This document shows, in pieces, positions 35,136-42,923 of a stretch of 64,000 nucleotides of DNA (positions are counted from its first letter, which is position 1; every line of letters begins with the position of its first letter). The DNA is from GCA-002780795 sp964545385 (GTDB lineage Bacteria > Patescibacteriota > Microgenomatia > UBA1406 > GWC2-37-13), in contig CAZJFG010000002.1 of NCBI GenBank assembly GCA_964545385.1, forward strand, positions 23,131 through 87,130, written 5' to 3'. The position numbers and the translations under genes were made by a program. Under the pieces are notes generated by a model. The model saw only the letters and a list, made by a program, of their open reading frames with translations, had not been told where the DNA came from and made no database searches.

Positions 35136-36203
35136 ATGGATAAGGAAATTGACAAAGCATCTCAAATTTTAAAAAAGGGCGGTCTGGTAATTTTTCCTTC
35201 GGACACTGTCTATGGGCTTCTTGTTGATGCGACAAACCAAAAAGCCTGTGAAAAATTGATTGAGTTTAAAGCAAGGCCGTTTGGCAAGCCGATTTCCGTG
35301 TTTGTCTCGGATTTTGATATGCTAAGCGAGTTGGTTGAAATAAGCGAAAAACAAGAAAAAATATTGAAAGAAATTTTACCTGGACCATTTACCGTCGTTT
35401 TAAAATCAAAACATAAAGTGTGTCAACTTTTGGAGTCGGAAAAAGGAACCTTGGGTATAAGATTGCCGATAAATGGATTTATCGAAAAACTAACGGCAAA
35501 TTTTAAAAAACCAATTACCGCAACTTCGGCCAATCTTTCGGGAAACCCGGCAAATTATTCTGTGGAGTCGCTTTTTAGACGTTTGTCTAAAGAAAAACGA
35601 CAACTGATAGATTTTGTTTTTGATGTTGGTAAATTGCCGTACAACAAACCGTCAACCGTAATTGATCTGACCGAGTTTGAGATAAAAGTTTTACGCGAGG
35701 GTGAACTTGGGTTAAAAAAAATTGGTAATTATTTTTCGCAAAGTCCGGATCAAACCAAAAAAATCAGCAAATTTGTTTTACAAAAAAATTTAAATCAAAT
35801 AAAAAATAAACCGCTATTTTTTATAATCAAAGGTGATCTTGGAGTTGGGAAAACGATTTTTATAAAGGGAATTGGTGAGTATCTTGGAATAAAAAATATC
35901 ATTTCGCCATCTTATGTAATATATTATGAATATCGGATTTTAACCCATTTTATTGGTAAATTGGTTCACATAGATCTTTATAATATTGNNNNNNNNNNNN
36001 NNNNAAAGGAAGAATTTTCAGATTTAAAACTGGAAAGGTATTTCAAGCCGAATCATATCATTTGTTTTGAATGGGGAGAAAAGGCGGGGGAGATTTACGA
36101 AAGGCTTGAGAAGATGGGTCAGGTTGTTTTTATTGAAATGAGATATATCAGTGAAACAGAAAGAGAAATTATTGTTAATAAAGCGCCAAGTCCAATTTGC
36201 TGA
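35136..36203 (+). CDS. TsaC(Sua5/YrdC)-TsaE fusion protein for t6A tRNA modification
   Basis: 355 residues from the ATG at 35136; a TTG at 35112 would add eight. Residues 1-195 are a YrdC/Sua5 domain: VIFPSDTVYGLLVDA, FKARPFGKPIS (KxR), GIRLPI, TATSANLSG. Residues 207-355 are TsaE: FFIIKGDLGVGKT (Walker A near 233-240), ISPSYVIYYEY, LVHIDLYNI, FEWGEKAGE. TsaC makes threonylcarbamoyl-AMP; TsaE is the ATPase that works with TsaD. The tsaD gene follows 53 bp downstream. A 16-N gap falls inside the TsaE part, but the frame and motif spacing continue across it, so the gap size appears right or off by a multiple of three. Confidence 0.85.
   Translation: MDKEIDKASQILKKGGLVIFPSDTVYGLLVDATNQKACEKLIEFKARPFGKPISVFVSDFDMLSELVEISEKQEKILKEILPGPFTVVLKSKHKVCQLLESEKGTLGIRLPINGFIEKLTANFKKPITATSANLSGNPANYSVESLFRRLSKEKRQLIDFVFDVGKLPYNKPSTVIDLTEFEIKVLREGELGLKKIGNYFSQSPDQTKKISKFVLQKNLNQIKNKPLFFIIKGDLGVGKTIFIKGIGEYLGIKNIISPSYVIYYEYRILTHFIGKLVHIDLYNIXXXXXXKEEFSDLKLERYFKPNHIICFEWGEKAGEIYERLEKMGQVVFIEMRYISETEREIIVNKAPSPIC
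35989..36004. other. Assembly gap (16 N)
   Basis: Sixteen undetermined bases inside the TsaE half of the fusion gene. They correspond to about six residues between HIDLYNI and KEEFSDL, the variable stretch of TsaE proteins. Confidence 0.99.
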
Positions 36204-36208
36204 TTTTT

Positions 36209-36255
36209 GGGATTTCATTAGGTTAGTTAGGCCAATTAGAAATTAGAAATTTTAT
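36209..36255 (+). repeat. 47-bp dispersed repeat, copy 1, before tsaD
   Basis: Matches 41919-41965 at 40 of 47 positions. It ends one base before the GTG start of tsaD. It contains CATTAGGTTA and a TTAGAAATTAGA tract. It fills almost the whole gap between the TsaC-TsaE and TsaD genes. Confidence 0.65.
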
Positions 36256-36256
36256 T

Positions 36257-37282
36257 GTGAAAATACTAGCTATAGATACCTCTTGTGATGAAACATCGGT
36301 TGCCATCACCCAAGGTAGACGAGTTTTGGTAAACGAAATCTACTCCCAGATACTGCTTCATAAAAAATGGGGAGGAGTTGTGCCGTTTTTGGCAAAGCGA
36401 GCTCATGAAGATAAGATTGATTTTGTTGTGGATGAGGCATTTAAAAAAAATAAAAATGGAATTGACTTTATCGCGGTAACTCAAGGTCCTGGCTTGGCGG
36501 TTGCCCTGGAAGTAGGTATTAAAAAGGCCAAAGAACTGGCAGTCAAATACAATAAAAAATTGATTGCCGTCAATCATCTCGAAGGTCATATTTATTCTTC
36601 TTTTGTTCAGAATAGTAAAGGAAATCCGAACATTGATTTCCAATTCCCCTATCTTGCGCTTATTGTTTCGGGCGGGCATACTGAACTCGTTATTTTTAAG
36701 GACCATCTTGATTATGAAGTGATTGGGGAGACTATAGATGATGCGGCTGGTGAGGCATTGGATAAGGCAGCCAAGATGCTTGGTCTTGGTTATCCTGGTG
36801 GACCGGTAGTTGAAAGATTGGCTTTTGATGTTTGCAATATTGATGAGTATAAGTTTCCGCGGCCGATGATAAGATCATCCAACTTGAATTTTTCTTTTTC
36901 CGGTCTAAAAACATCTTTTTATTATTTTTTAAGAAAACTGGAAGATGAAGAAAAAAATAAAATAATAAAACCGCTTGTCAGTTCTTTTCAAGAAGCTGTT
37001 TTTGACAGTCTCGTGAAAAAGACCGAAAAAGCAATAATCGAAACTAAGATAAAAAATCTTATAGTAGGTGGTGGAGTGATTGCCAATTTACGTTTGCGAA
37101 AGCTATTGAGAAATCTTGTCAAAAAACACAACGGCAAAATTTTGTTTCCTCACTTTAAGTATTTAACCGGTGACAACGCTGCCATGATCGGAGTTGTCGC
37201 CCACTACAAAGCCCAAAAAAAAATATTTGTCGAAAAGTTAGAAACATTGGATCGGATTCCAAGAATGAGTTTAGATCTATGA
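36257..37282 (+). CDS. tsaD: tRNA N6-threonylcarbamoyltransferase TsaD
   Basis: 341 residues with a GTG start. ASKHA fold: LAIDTSCDETSVAI, GGVVPFLAKRAHEDK, VTQGPGLAVALEVG, the metal-binding VNHLEGHIYSSF, LIVSGGHTELV, GEALDKAAKMLGLGYPGGP, and a GGGVIANLRLR variant of the usual GGVAAN. It transfers the threonylcarbamoyl group to A37 of ANN-decoding tRNAs. Its partners TsaC and TsaE are fused in the gene just upstream; no TsaB gene is in the window. The 47-bp repeat sits directly before the start codon. Its stop overlaps the Nudix ATG. Confidence 0.95.
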   Translation: MKILAIDTSCDETSVAITQGRRVLVNEIYSQILLHKKWGGVVPFLAKRAHEDKIDFVVDEAFKKNKNGIDFIAVTQGPGLAVALEVGIKKAKELAVKYNKKLIAVNHLEGHIYSSFVQNSKGNPNIDFQFPYLALIVSGGHTELVIFKDHLDYEVIGETIDDAAGEALDKAAKMLGLGYPGGPVVERLAFDVCNIDEYKFPRPMIRSSNLNFSFSGLKTSFYYFLRKLEDEEKNKIIKPLVSSFQEAVFDSLVKKTEKAIIETKIKNLIVGGGVIANLRLRKLLRNLVKKHNGKILFPHFKYLTGDNAAMIGVVAHYKAQKKIFVEKLETLDRIPRMSLDL

Positions 37283-37686
37283 AAAAAATAGTCGTTATAG
37301 TTTGTGGTGTTGTGAAAAAAGGAGATAAATATTTGCTTACCCAAAGGTCTGAACCAAAAAAATACTATGGTAAATGGCAGTTCCCGGGCGGCGGTCTGGA
37401 AAAAAACGAAACATTTATCGACTGTTTGAAACGTGAAATGAAAGAAGAAACAGGAATGGATGTAATTGATCCTTTCTTAATTCCTAAGCCGTTTATTAAA
37501 AATGAAAATGGTTATCATCTTATAATCATTTGTTATCTTTGTCGGATAAAAGTTGAGTCGTCAAAAATCGTTCTTGATAAAGAAACCTTAAACTATGGTT
37601 GGTTTAAATATCCGGAAATAAAAAGACTAAATAGCTTGACGTTTTTAAATGAAATTGTCGATGAAGCACGGCGTTTAAAATATTAA
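37279..37686 (+). CDS. Nudix hydrolase
   Basis: 135 residues. The Nudix box is complete: GGGLEKNETFIDCLKREMKEETG fits Gx5Ex7REUxEExGU. The N-terminal strand VIVCGVVKKGDKYLLTQRSE and WQFPGGG are typical. It hydrolyses a nucleoside diphosphate linked to another moiety; the length and the pattern with YYGKWQFPGG resemble MutT-like or dCTP/8-oxo-dGTP-cleaning enzymes, but the substrate is not known. It overlaps tsaD by ATGA and is translationally coupled to it. Confidence 0.9.
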   Translation: MKKIVVIVCGVVKKGDKYLLTQRSEPKKYYGKWQFPGGGLEKNETFIDCLKREMKEETGMDVIDPFLIPKPFIKNENGYHLIIICYLCRIKVESSKIVLDKETLNYGWFKYPEIKRLNSLTFLNEIVDEARRLKY

Positions 37687-37691
37687 GGTTA

Positions 37692-37735
37692 TTGACAAGA
37701 ATATTTCTTCTGTTAAACTATTACTCATAAAGTAA
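37692..37735 (+). promoter_or_regulatory. Probable promoter of the Fe-S / oxidoreductase gene cluster
   Basis: TTGACA (37692-37697), a 16-base spacer, then TAAACT (37714-37719). The ATG of the Rrf2 gene is at 37736, so the leader is about 10 bases. Rrf2 proteins often repress their own operon, so an operator may overlap, but no clear palindrome was found. Confidence 0.45.
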
Positions 37736-38134
37736 ATGTTAACGATTACTAAACAATCGGATTACGGATTAATTCTTCTTTCATATATTTATAAAAAGCG
37801 AGAAATTGTTAGTCTTTCTAAATTGATTGCCCAAACGAAACTTCCCAAAAGGTTTCTGGCGAGAATTGCCGCAAAACTCGTTGACGAAGAGATTTTGGTT
37901 AGCCATGAGGGTAAAAAAGGCGGTTATCAGACGACGGAAAAATTAAAAAAAATTACCTTGTATGCTTATTTAAAGATATTTGAAGAAAACGTAATAATCT
38001 GCAAATGCGGTGATGAAAATCATCGATGCAGTTATAAAAATATTTGCCGGCATAAGAATTTCCTTAAAGAAAAAGTTAACAACATTATTGTAGACCAGTT
38101 GGAAAAAATTAAATTATTTCAGTTAATTGATTAA
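37736..38134 (+). CDS. Rrf2-family transcription regulator (IscR-like)
   Basis: 132 residues. A winged-helix N-terminus: MLTITKQSDYGLILLSYI, SLSKLIAQTKLPKRFLARIAAKL, SHEGKKGGYQTT (wing). Near residues 95-108 are IICKCGDENHRCSYKNIC, four Cys, of which three in the IscR-like spacing could hold a [2Fe-2S] cluster. It lies 11 bp upstream of iscS in the same direction, so it most likely senses Fe-S or redox status and controls the cluster-assembly genes that follow. Confidence 0.88.
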   Translation: MLTITKQSDYGLILLSYIYKKREIVSLSKLIAQTKLPKRFLARIAAKLVDEEILVSHEGKKGGYQTTEKLKKITLYAYLKIFEENVIICKCGDENHRCSYKNICRHKNFLKEKVNNIIVDQLEKIKLFQLID

Positions 38135-38145
38135 CCAAATAAAAT

Positions 38146-39306
38146 ATGAAGATTTATCTTGACTATGCAGCGACAACTCCTGTTGATCCGCGCGTAAGCC
38201 GAGCGATGCAACCTTATTTCAACAAAAAATTTGGTAACAGTGCCTCGCTTCACTCCTATGGAAGAGAGGCAAGTATGGCTCTTGAGAAAAGTCGGGCAAC
38301 GGTTGCTCAATTTATCGGCGCCAAGCCAGGAGAAATTATTTTTACGAGTTCGGCAACAGAAAGCAATAATCTAGCAATAAAAGGGATTGCTTTGGCAAGT
38401 CATTCGGGGAAAAAACATATTATTGTTTCACGAATTGAGCATGATTGTGTTTTGGAAAGCGCCCGTTTTTTACAAAGACATGGATTTGAGGTAAGTTTTT
38501 TGCCGGTCAATGAAAATGGATTAATAGATTTTAAAATACTTGAAAAAACGATAAAAAAAGAAACGCTTCTTGTTTCGATTATTCATGGTAACAATGAGGT
38601 TGGAACAATCCAAAATATTGTAAGAATCGGTCGGCTTTGCCGAAAAAATGGAGTCTATTTTCATACGGATGCGGTCCAAACTCTCGGAAAAGTAAAAATA
38701 AATGTTTCGGAAATTGATATTGACCTTTTGACCGCTTCTTCACATAAAATCTACGGACCGAAAGGAGTTGCTTTTTTGTATGTGAGGGATGGTGTTTTTA
38801 TCGAACCGATTCTTCATGGTGGTGGTCAGGAAAACAAACTGCGCTCTTCAACGATCAATATTCCCGGAGTTGTTGGTATGGCCAAAGCCATTGAAATATT
38901 AAGCAAAGAAGGAGAGAGTGAAAATAAAAAATTGACTGGTTTTCGCGACTATTTGATTGATAAGATTCTAGGAAATATTCCAAATACCCAGCTTAACGGC
39001 GACCGCGAAAAAAGACTCTCAAACAATATAAATATTTCATTTTTTGGTGTCGAGGGTGAATCTTTACTTTTGGAACTTGATCATGGCGGTGTTTGTGTTT
39101 CGACCGGTTCAGCCTGTTCTTCAAAAACACTTGAACCAAGTCATGTCTTGCTTGCTATGGGTTTAACCCCGGCCGAAGCTCACGGGTCGCTTAGGATTAC
39201 TTTAGGTCGATGGACGACTAAACGTGATCTTGACAGTTTTTTAGAAATTTTGAAAAAAGCAGTTAATAAATTCAGAAAGTTTTCTCCAACATATGTTTTA
39301 CACTAA
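38146..39306 (+). CDS. iscS: Cysteine desulfurase (IscS/NifS)
   Basis: 386 residues. MKIYLDYAATTPVDPRV start, FTSSATESNNLAIKG, FHTDAVQTLGK (Asp and Gln contacting PLP), ASSHKIYGPKG with the Schiff-base Lys, and STGSACSS with the catalytic Cys on the mobile loop. The usual TEHPAV is IEHDCV here. It takes sulfur from cysteine as a persulfide and hands it to the scaffold protein encoded next. It overlaps iscU by 14 bases. Confidence 0.96.
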   Translation: MKIYLDYAATTPVDPRVSRAMQPYFNKKFGNSASLHSYGREASMALEKSRATVAQFIGAKPGEIIFTSSATESNNLAIKGIALASHSGKKHIIVSRIEHDCVLESARFLQRHGFEVSFLPVNENGLIDFKILEKTIKKETLLVSIIHGNNEVGTIQNIVRIGRLCRKNGVYFHTDAVQTLGKVKINVSEIDIDLLTASSHKIYGPKGVAFLYVRDGVFIEPILHGGGQENKLRSSTINIPGVVGMAKAIEILSKEGESENKKLTGFRDYLIDKILGNIPNTQLNGDREKRLSNNINISFFGVEGESLLLELDHGGVCVSTGSACSSKTLEPSHVLLAMGLTPAEAHGSLRITLGRWTTKRDLDSFLEILKKAVNKFRKFSPTYVLH

Positions 39307-39781
39307 ACAAACTCTTAGGCATTTTCGCAACCCGCACAACTATGGTGAGATTAAAAACGCCGATGGCGTCGGTGAAGCAGGCAATATAATCTGTGGTGAT
39401 CTAATGAACCTTTATCTAAAAATAAAAAAAAAGAAAAAAGGGGAAGAGGTGATTGAGGCGGTCAAGTTTAAAACCTACGGATGTGCTGCAGCAATTGCCA
39501 CAAGCTCGGTGATTACTGACTTAGTAAAAGGAAAAACAATCAAGGAAGCTTTGAAAGTAAGCAAAAAAGATATTATTGAGACTCTTCAGGGACTACCTCC
39601 GATAAAAGTTCACTGCTCGATCCTGGCAATAGATGCACTTGGTGAGGCGATCTACCAATACCTTTTTAAAATGCGCCGACCAATTCCCGACTCTCTCCAA
39701 AAAACTCATGAGAGGATCGAAAAAGGGAAAGAAGAGATCCGACAAAGATATGCCAAATGGCTTGAAGCAAGCAAAAAATAA
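39293..39781 (+). CDS. iscU: Fe-S cluster scaffold protein IscU/NifU (N-terminal type)
   Basis: 162 residues. The three ligand cysteines are present: GNIICGDLMNLYLKI, FKTYGCAAAIATSS, and KVHCSILAIDAL; the Asp after the first Cys is the conserved cluster-lability residue. A basic helical tail of about 40 residues (RIEKGKEEIRQRYAKWLEA) extends past the usual end. It builds [2Fe-2S]/[4Fe-4S] clusters from IscS sulfur. Clients encoded beside it include the ferredoxin and the oxidoreductase. Confidence 0.95.
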   Translation: MFYTKQTLRHFRNPHNYGEIKNADGVGEAGNIICGDLMNLYLKIKKKKKGEEVIEAVKFKTYGCAAAIATSSVITDLVKGKTIKEALKVSKKDIIETLQGLPPIKVHCSILAIDALGEAIYQYLFKMRRPIPDSLQKTHERIEKGKEEIRQRYAKWLEASKK

Positions 39782-39849
39782 ATTGCAATATCTCTACAAA
39801 TTGTTTAGTATTAGATTAAATTATAAATTACTATCGAACCTTATTTACT

Positions 39850-40125
39850 ATGGATAATGGAAATCTAAAAGATCCGAAAAATCCATCAGGGCCGGTTATG
39901 ACCAAAAATCTGAAGGTACATGTTGATCGTAATCTTTGTATTGGTGCAGCAACCTGTATTGCTGTGGCACCAAAAAGTTTTGTTTTGGATTCCGAGGCAA
40001 AAGCGATCATTCTTAACTCAATCGATCAAGATACGGAACAAAACATCATCGATGCGGCTCGTGCTTGTCCGGTTGCTGCTATCTTTATCGAAGATGACAA
40101 AGGAAATAAAATTTTCCCCAAATAA
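39850..40125 (+). CDS. Single-cluster ferredoxin with three cluster cysteines
   Basis: 91 residues. LKVHVDRNLCIGAATCIAVAP gives Cx5C where a typical [4Fe-4S] ferredoxin has CxxCxxC: the middle Cys is Ala. The last ligand is in RACPVAAI. Three Cys suggest a [3Fe-4S] cluster or a [4Fe-4S] with a non-Cys ligand, as in some CxxDxxC ferredoxins. Its position 8 bp before the 2-oxoacid oxidoreductase makes it the likely electron carrier. An internal ATG (39898) lies right before the conserved domain and could be the true start. Confidence 0.85.
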   Translation: MDNGNLKDPKNPSGPVMTKNLKVHVDRNLCIGAATCIAVAPKSFVLDSEAKAIILNSIDQDTEQNIIDAARACPVAAIFIEDDKGNKIFPK

Positions 40126-40133
40126 TCTCATTT

Positions 40134-41855
40134 ATGGATTTTACATGGAAGATTGGTGGAGAGGCTGGATTTGGTATCATGACAACCGGTTTGGTTTTTT
40201 CCAAACTTAGTTGTCGACACGGTTATCATATTTTTGACTTTATCAATTACCCTTCGCTTATTCGCGGTGGCCACAATTCTTACGAGGTTCGCGTTTCGAC
40301 AAACTCCGTTTCCCAGTTAAAATCGGATATTGATATCCTTGTTTGTTTGAACAAGGAAACTTTTGATAAAAATAAACTTTTCCTAAATTCGGATAGTTTA
40401 GTAATTTACGACAAAGAAGAGTTTGTGATTGATGGAGATTTTAAAAAAATTGAGGTTCCTTTTAACAAAATTTTAAATGAATCTTCAGGTAAGGATGTGA
40501 TGAAAAATACGATTGCCCTGGGAGCTTCGCTTGCCGCAGTTGGCGGAGAACTGGACATACTTTTGAAAATGATTGAAGAGGAGTTTGGTGATAAGGGGAA
40601 AGAGACAATTGGTTTTAATCAAAAATTTGCCTGGATTGGATTTAATTATGTTATAAAAAACTATCAAAGTATTGTAAAAAAACTATTAATACAAAAAGAA
40701 GTTGACGAAAAAATCATAATGACAGGAAATGACGCTTTCAGTCTTGCTTCGATCGTGGCCTGTTGCCAACTATATGTAGCGTATCCTATGACGCCGGCTT
40801 CTTCAGTCTTGGCTACTCTTGCCGCTTGGCAGGAAAAGACAGGAATAGTTGTTCGCCACGCCGAGGATGAAATTTCGGTTGTAAATACGGCTTTGGGTGC
40901 ATCGTTTGCCGGCGTACGTGCAAGCGTTGGAACATCAGGTGGCGGTTTTGCTTTAATGGTTGAATCGGTTGCTTTGGCCGGAATAACAGAGACGCCGCTT
41001 GTAATATTTATTGCTCAGCGTCCTGGACCGGCAACCGGTATGCCAACTTGGACAGAACAGGCTGATTTGCTTTTTGCGGTAAATGGCGGTCATGGTGAAT
41101 TTCCCAAAATTGTGATCGCACCGGGCGATATTACGGAAATGATTGAACTTGCGGCTGAAAGTTACAATTTGGCCGATATTTACCAGACGCCGGTCATCGT
41201 GATGTCTGACATGTTGCTTTCTGAAACGCATCAGTCAATCAATAAGAAAACTTTTGATGATTTTGCAAAATCTTATAAAATCAACAGGGGAAAACTGATA
41301 ATAGGTGATTTAAAAGTAAATAAGCAAAAATACTTACGGTATCGGGTTACTAATGATGGAATTTCCGCTAGGCTTATTCCTGGCACAACAGGATATTTTT
41401 ATCAGGCCAACTCGTATGAACATCTTGAGGATGGCCACACAACAGAAGATAGTTTCGAAAGAATAAAACAAGTTGATAAAAGAAATAGGAAAACGATGGC
41501 TTTTTTGAAAAATCATTTCAGATTGCCAAAGATTTATGGGAATATAGATGAAGCGGAAGTTGTTTTTGTCGCCTGGGGGAGTAATAAAGGAACAATTTTA
41601 GAAACACAAAAAAAACTACTTGACCAAGGTAAAAAAACAGCGCTGATTCATTTCACATACGTTTATCCTATGGACAAAGAGAAGGTAAAAAAAATATTTG
41701 AAAAGGAGAAAAGATATATTTTGGTAGAAAATAATAGTCAAGCTCAGTTCGGAAAATTACTTGCCCAGGAAACAGGTATAGATATAAAAGAAAAAATTTT
41801 AAAGTATGATGGTCGGCCGATCTGGCCGGATGAGATTATTAGTAAATTAACTTAA
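40134..41855 (+). CDS. korA: 2-oxoacid:ferredoxin oxidoreductase, fused gamma-alpha subunit
   Basis: 573 residues. Residues 1-190 are the gamma domain (GGEAGFGIMTTGLVFSKLSCRHG, DFINYPSLIRGGHNSYEVRVS). Residues 195-573 are alpha: GNDAFSLASIVACCQLYVAYPMTPAS, EDEISVVNTALGASFAGVRA, TSGGGFALMVESVALAGITETP, QRPGPATGMPTWTEQADL. With the beta subunit encoded 110 bp downstream it oxidatively decarboxylates a 2-oxo acid, with CoA, and reduces ferredoxin. The substrate (2-oxoglutarate, pyruvate or branched-chain) cannot be fixed. An oxygen-sensitive, anaerobic lifestyle is implied. Confidence 0.92.
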   Translation: MDFTWKIGGEAGFGIMTTGLVFSKLSCRHGYHIFDFINYPSLIRGGHNSYEVRVSTNSVSQLKSDIDILVCLNKETFDKNKLFLNSDSLVIYDKEEFVIDGDFKKIEVPFNKILNESSGKDVMKNTIALGASLAAVGGELDILLKMIEEEFGDKGKETIGFNQKFAWIGFNYVIKNYQSIVKKLLIQKEVDEKIIMTGNDAFSLASIVACCQLYVAYPMTPASSVLATLAAWQEKTGIVVRHAEDEISVVNTALGASFAGVRASVGTSGGGFALMVESVALAGITETPLVIFIAQRPGPATGMPTWTEQADLLFAVNGGHGEFPKIVIAPGDITEMIELAAESYNLADIYQTPVIVMSDMLLSETHQSINKKTFDDFAKSYKINRGKLIIGDLKVNKQKYLRYRVTNDGISARLIPGTTGYFYQANSYEHLEDGHTTEDSFERIKQVDKRNRKTMAFLKNHFRLPKIYGNIDEAEVVFVAWGSNKGTILETQKKLLDQGKKTALIHFTYVYPMDKEKVKKIFEKEKRYILVENNSQAQFGKLLAQETGIDIKEKILKYDGRPIWPDEIISKLT

Positions 41856-41918
41856 TCGACCCAAGTACTTATAAATACTAATAAAGTACCAGGTTTCAAT
41901 AATTAGTTATTGTGAATC

Positions 41919-41965
41919 GGGATTCCATTAGGTTAATCAGATTAATTAGAAATTAGATATTTTAT
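41919..41965 (+). repeat. 47-bp dispersed repeat, copy 2, before korB
   Basis: Matches 36209-36255 at 40 of 47 positions and ends exactly at the base before the korB ATG. It sits in a 110-bp gap that separates korA from korB, two genes that would normally be coupled. It may carry translation or promoter signals, as the last 20 bases are AT-rich. Confidence 0.65.
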
Positions 41966-42817
41966 ATGAGCAGTATTCAAGATTTTTCAGGATATATGCC
42001 CACATGGTGTCCGGGCTGTGGAAATCATGGAATCGGAATCTCTATTAAATCAGCACTGTCTCAATTGAATTTGTCACCATCGGAAGTAGTTGTTGTTTTC
42101 GGCATAGGTTGTTCGGGGAACATGAACGATTTTTTAAATGCATATGCTATTCATTCTTTACACGGAAGAGCAATTCCAACCGCAATTGGTGTCAAAATTG
42201 CCAATCACAAACTGCCGGTTTTGGTGGTGGCCGGAGATGGAGATTGTTATGGTGAAGGTGGCAATCATTTTTTGCATGCAGCTCGGGGTAATCATGATAT
42301 TACGGTTATTATTCACGACAACAGTGTTTATGGCTTAACAACAGGCCAAGCGGCACCAACTGCTCAAAAAGGATATAAATCAAAATCAACACCAGGAGGA
42401 ATCATTGAGACGCCGATTAATCCATTGACTCTTGCTATTAGTCAAGGAGCAACGTTTGTCGCTCAAGGTTTTTCTGGAGATACGCTTCATCTCATCGAAA
42501 TAATTAAACAAGCGATTAACCACAAAGGATTTTCATTAATAAACGTTCTTCAACCATGTGTGAGTTTCAATAAAATTAATACATACGAGTATTATCGCGA
42601 AAAGATTTACAAACTAACAGAGGATTATGAGAAAACAGACTTTAACAAAGCTTTGATAAAAGCAGCGGAACAAAATGAGGAAAAATTTCCACTTGGCGTA
42701 ATTTATCAAGTAGAAAAACCAACTTTTACTGATGAGTTGCCTCAGATAAAAGAAAGTAATTTGATAAACAAAGGTAGATTTGTCGATTTCGATTCGCTTT
42801 TAAAAAATTTCAGCTAA
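41966..42817 (+). CDS. korB: 2-oxoacid:ferredoxin oxidoreductase, beta subunit
   Basis: 283 residues. TWCPGCGNHGIG and GIGCSGNM supply Fe-S ligands, with LQPCVSF as the fourth. The TPP motif is GDGDCYGEGGNHFLHAARGNHDITVIIHDN, followed by YGLTTGQAAPTAQKG. It forms the catalytic thiamine half that pairs with the gamma-alpha chain encoded upstream. The C-terminal 60 residues (EDYEKTDFNKALIKA onward) are typical of the archaeal/anaerobe type. Confidence 0.93.
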   Translation: MSSIQDFSGYMPTWCPGCGNHGIGISIKSALSQLNLSPSEVVVVFGIGCSGNMNDFLNAYAIHSLHGRAIPTAIGVKIANHKLPVLVVAGDGDCYGEGGNHFLHAARGNHDITVIIHDNSVYGLTTGQAAPTAQKGYKSKSTPGGIIETPINPLTLAISQGATFVAQGFSGDTLHLIEIIKQAINHKGFSLINVLQPCVSFNKINTYEYYREKIYKLTEDYEKTDFNKALIKAAEQNEEKFPLGVIYQVEKPTFTDELPQIKESNLINKGRFVDFDSLLKNFS

Positions 42818-42884
42818 TTTTTATATAAAATTTTGAACAATTAATATAGTTTAGAATATTACAACAATCTAAAAAAACTATAGG

Positions 42885-42923
42885 TTGACACATAGCAATT
42901 AGTATGCTATACTGCTAATAGAT
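42885..42923 (+). promoter_or_regulatory. Consensus sigma-70-type promoter of lon
   Basis: TTGACA (42885-42890), a 17-base spacer and TATACT (42908-42913), the best promoter match in the window. The ATG follows after 10 bases, so the leader is at most a few bases. No CIRCE or other heat-shock operator is seen. Confidence 0.75.
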
